The position numbers and the translations under genes were made by a program. Of a stretch of DNA of 5,882 nt, positions 4,825 through 5,882 are shown piece after piece. The notes beneath the pieces were generated by a model that saw nothing but the letters and a program-made list of their open reading frames with translations, searched no databases and was not told the origin of the DNA. This DNA comes from Methanobacteriota archaeon (GTDB lineage Archaea > Thermoplasmatota > DTKX01 > GCA-020343715), in the NCBI GenBank assembly GCA_030597775.1, contig JAUVRF010000134.1:1-5882 (forward strand). Reading direction: 5' to 3'. Every line of letters starts with the position of its first letter. Within the stretch, counting starts at the first letter, position 1.

Positions 4825-5882
4825 TTGCTCGAAAAGGTTCTGGTGGCCAACCGAGGGGAGATCGCCTGCAGGGTTATCAGGGCATGCAAGGAGCTGGCAA
4901 TACCCTCAGTGGCGGTGTACAGCGACGCCGACAAGGACATGCCCCATGCGAAGCTCGCCGACGAGGCCTACCGGATCGGTCCTCCACCGGTCATGCAGAG
5001 CTATCTCGTGCAGGACCGCATCATCGAGGTCGCCAAGGAGAGCGGTGCCCAGGGTATCCATCCGGGCTACGGCCTCCTCGCCGAGAACCCCGAGTTCGCC
5101 GAGCGCGTGGCGAACGAGGGTATGGTATGGATAGGCCCACCCGCCGACGCCATCCGGGCAATGGGGATCAAGACCGAGGCCCGGGAGATGATGCGCGACG
5201 CCGACGTCCCCATCATCCCGGGCATCACCTCCTGCGTGCTGAACGCCGACGGGGCCCGCGAGGTGGCTGCTGACCTTGGTTACCCGGTGATGATGAAGGC
5301 CTGCGCCGGGGGCGGTGGCATCGGCATGCAGACGGTCAACGAGCCCTCCGAGATCGCGGGGGCCTTCACCTCGTGCTCCCGTCGTGCCGAGACCTTCTTC
5401 GCCGACGGCTCGATCTACCTCGAGAAGCTGATCGTGGGGGCCCGGCACGTGGAGATCCAGGTGTTGGCCGACGACCACGGCAACACCGTCCACCTCAATG
5501 AGCGGGAGTGCTCCATCCAGCGACGCCACCAGAAGGTCGTCGAGGAGGCTCCGAGCCCCGCGGTGGACCCCGGCCTGAGGGCACGCATGGGTGATGTGGC
5601 CTGCCGGGCCGCGGAGGCCATCGGTTACCGCAACACGGGCACGGTGGAGTTCCTGCTGGCCCCCGACAAGGGCTTCTACTTCCTCGAGATGAACACCCGG
5701 TTGCAGGTGGAGCATCCGATAACCGAGATGACCACCGGCATCGACATCGTCAAGCAGCAATTGGCCATCGCGGCCGGCGAGCCGATCCCCTTCAACCAGG
5801 AGGATGTGGGCATCAACGGTCACGCCATCGAGATGCGCATCTACGCCGAGGACCCCGTGCGCTTCCTGCCGTCCCCTGGCAC
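4825..5882 (+). CDS. accC: Biotin carboxylase subunit of an acyl-CoA carboxylase, 3' end cut by window
   Basis: The first 352 residues of a biotin carboxylase (usual length about 450-500, or longer if fused to a biotin carrier). It uses ATP and bicarbonate to carboxylate biotin on a carrier protein. The start is TTG at 4825, giving the family start LEKVLVANRGEIACRVIRACKE. Visible features are HPGYGLLAENPEFA (79-92), MGIKTEAR with ATP-binding Lys116, the ATP-grasp Gly loop KACAGGGGIGM (158-168), ERECSIQRRHQKVVEEAPSP (227-246) and EMNTRLQVEHPITE (288-301) with metal ligand Glu288, Asn290, catalytic Arg292 and Glu296, and GHAIEMRIYAEDP with Arg338. RIYAEDP and FLPSPG resemble acetyl/propionyl-CoA carboxylases more than the RINAEDP of E. 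coli AccC; pyruvate carboxylase subunit A is less likely. Ile166 replaces the usual Lys/Arg of the Gly loop. It has its own promoter. Carboxyltransferase and biotin carrier genes may lie downstream, out of view. Confidence 0.93.
   Translation, partial: MLEKVLVANRGEIACRVIRACKELAIPSVAVYSDADKDMPHAKLADEAYRIGPPPVMQSYLVQDRIIEVAKESGAQGIHPGYGLLAENPEFAERVANEGMVWIGPPADAIRAMGIKTEAREMMRDADVPIIPGITSCVLNADGAREVAADLGYPVMMKACAGGGGIGMQTVNEPSEIAGAFTSCSRRAETFFADGSIYLEKLIVGARHVEIQVLADDHGNTVHLNERECSIQRRHQKVVEEAPSPAVDPGLRARMGDVACRAAEAIGYRNTGTVEFLLAPDKGFYFLEMNTRLQVEHPITEMTTGIDIVKQQLAIAAGEPIPFNQEDVGINGHAIEMRIYAEDPVRFLPSPG

Noticed and set aside
4906..5823. Long open frame of 305 codons on the minus strand
   Set aside because: It lies wholly antisense to the biotin carboxylase, whose motifs are unmistakable. 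The frame stays open because of G+C-rich third positions, and its protein is a His/Asp/Val-rich composition with no recognisable motif.
1..5882. New defence, mobile or biosynthetic system
   Set aside because: No transposase, integrase, nuclease, toxin-antitoxin pair, CRISPR repeats, tRNA or att-like repeats were seen. The genes are mostly convergent or divergent rather than in one operon, which argues against a joint multi-gene system here.

Overview
The window reads as ordinary chromosomal DNA from a G+C-rich archaeon. The support is archaeal-style control sequence: a clear BRE plus TATA box (CGAAACCTATAAAT, 4733-4746), a second TATA element in the divergent 2224-2329 gap, and Shine-Dalgarno sequences matching the archaeal GGAGGTGATC consensus. 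The gene mix also fits: a secreted FG-GAP protein, a standalone WD40 protein, and acyl-CoA genes of a heterotroph. A Thermoplasmatota-like euryarchaeon is my best guess, but this is inference from style; there is no rRNA or other marker gene here.

Layout. 13-2223 (minus) encodes a large exported protein with six calcium-loop FG-GAP/VCBS repeats, flanked by two copies of a related beta-rich module. A 106-base divergent gap with one TATA element separates it from 2330-3217 (plus), a cytoplasmic single-domain seven-blade WD40 propeller. That gene converges, 22 bases apart, on 3240-3734 (minus), a small protein with a disordered Gln/Pro/Tyr-rich N-terminus and three membrane segments. Divergent from it is 3853-4644 (plus), a crotonase-fold protein. 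After a 180-base gap with a strong promoter and a leader hairpin comes 4825-5882 (plus), the N-terminal 352 residues of a biotin carboxylase. It starts with TTG and runs off the window end.

How the genes fit together. The crotonase-fold protein and the biotin carboxylase both belong to acyl-CoA metabolism and lie on the same strand. The carboxylase has its own promoter, so they share a theme but probably not one transcript. The other three genes have no evident metabolic link to them. I found no mobile element, CRISPR array, RNA gene, or convincing new multi-gene system. The points most worth a second look are the crotonase-fold protein that lacks the usual catalytic acids, the mirrored domain layout of the surface protein, and three short perfect inverted repeats at gene ends or in a leader.
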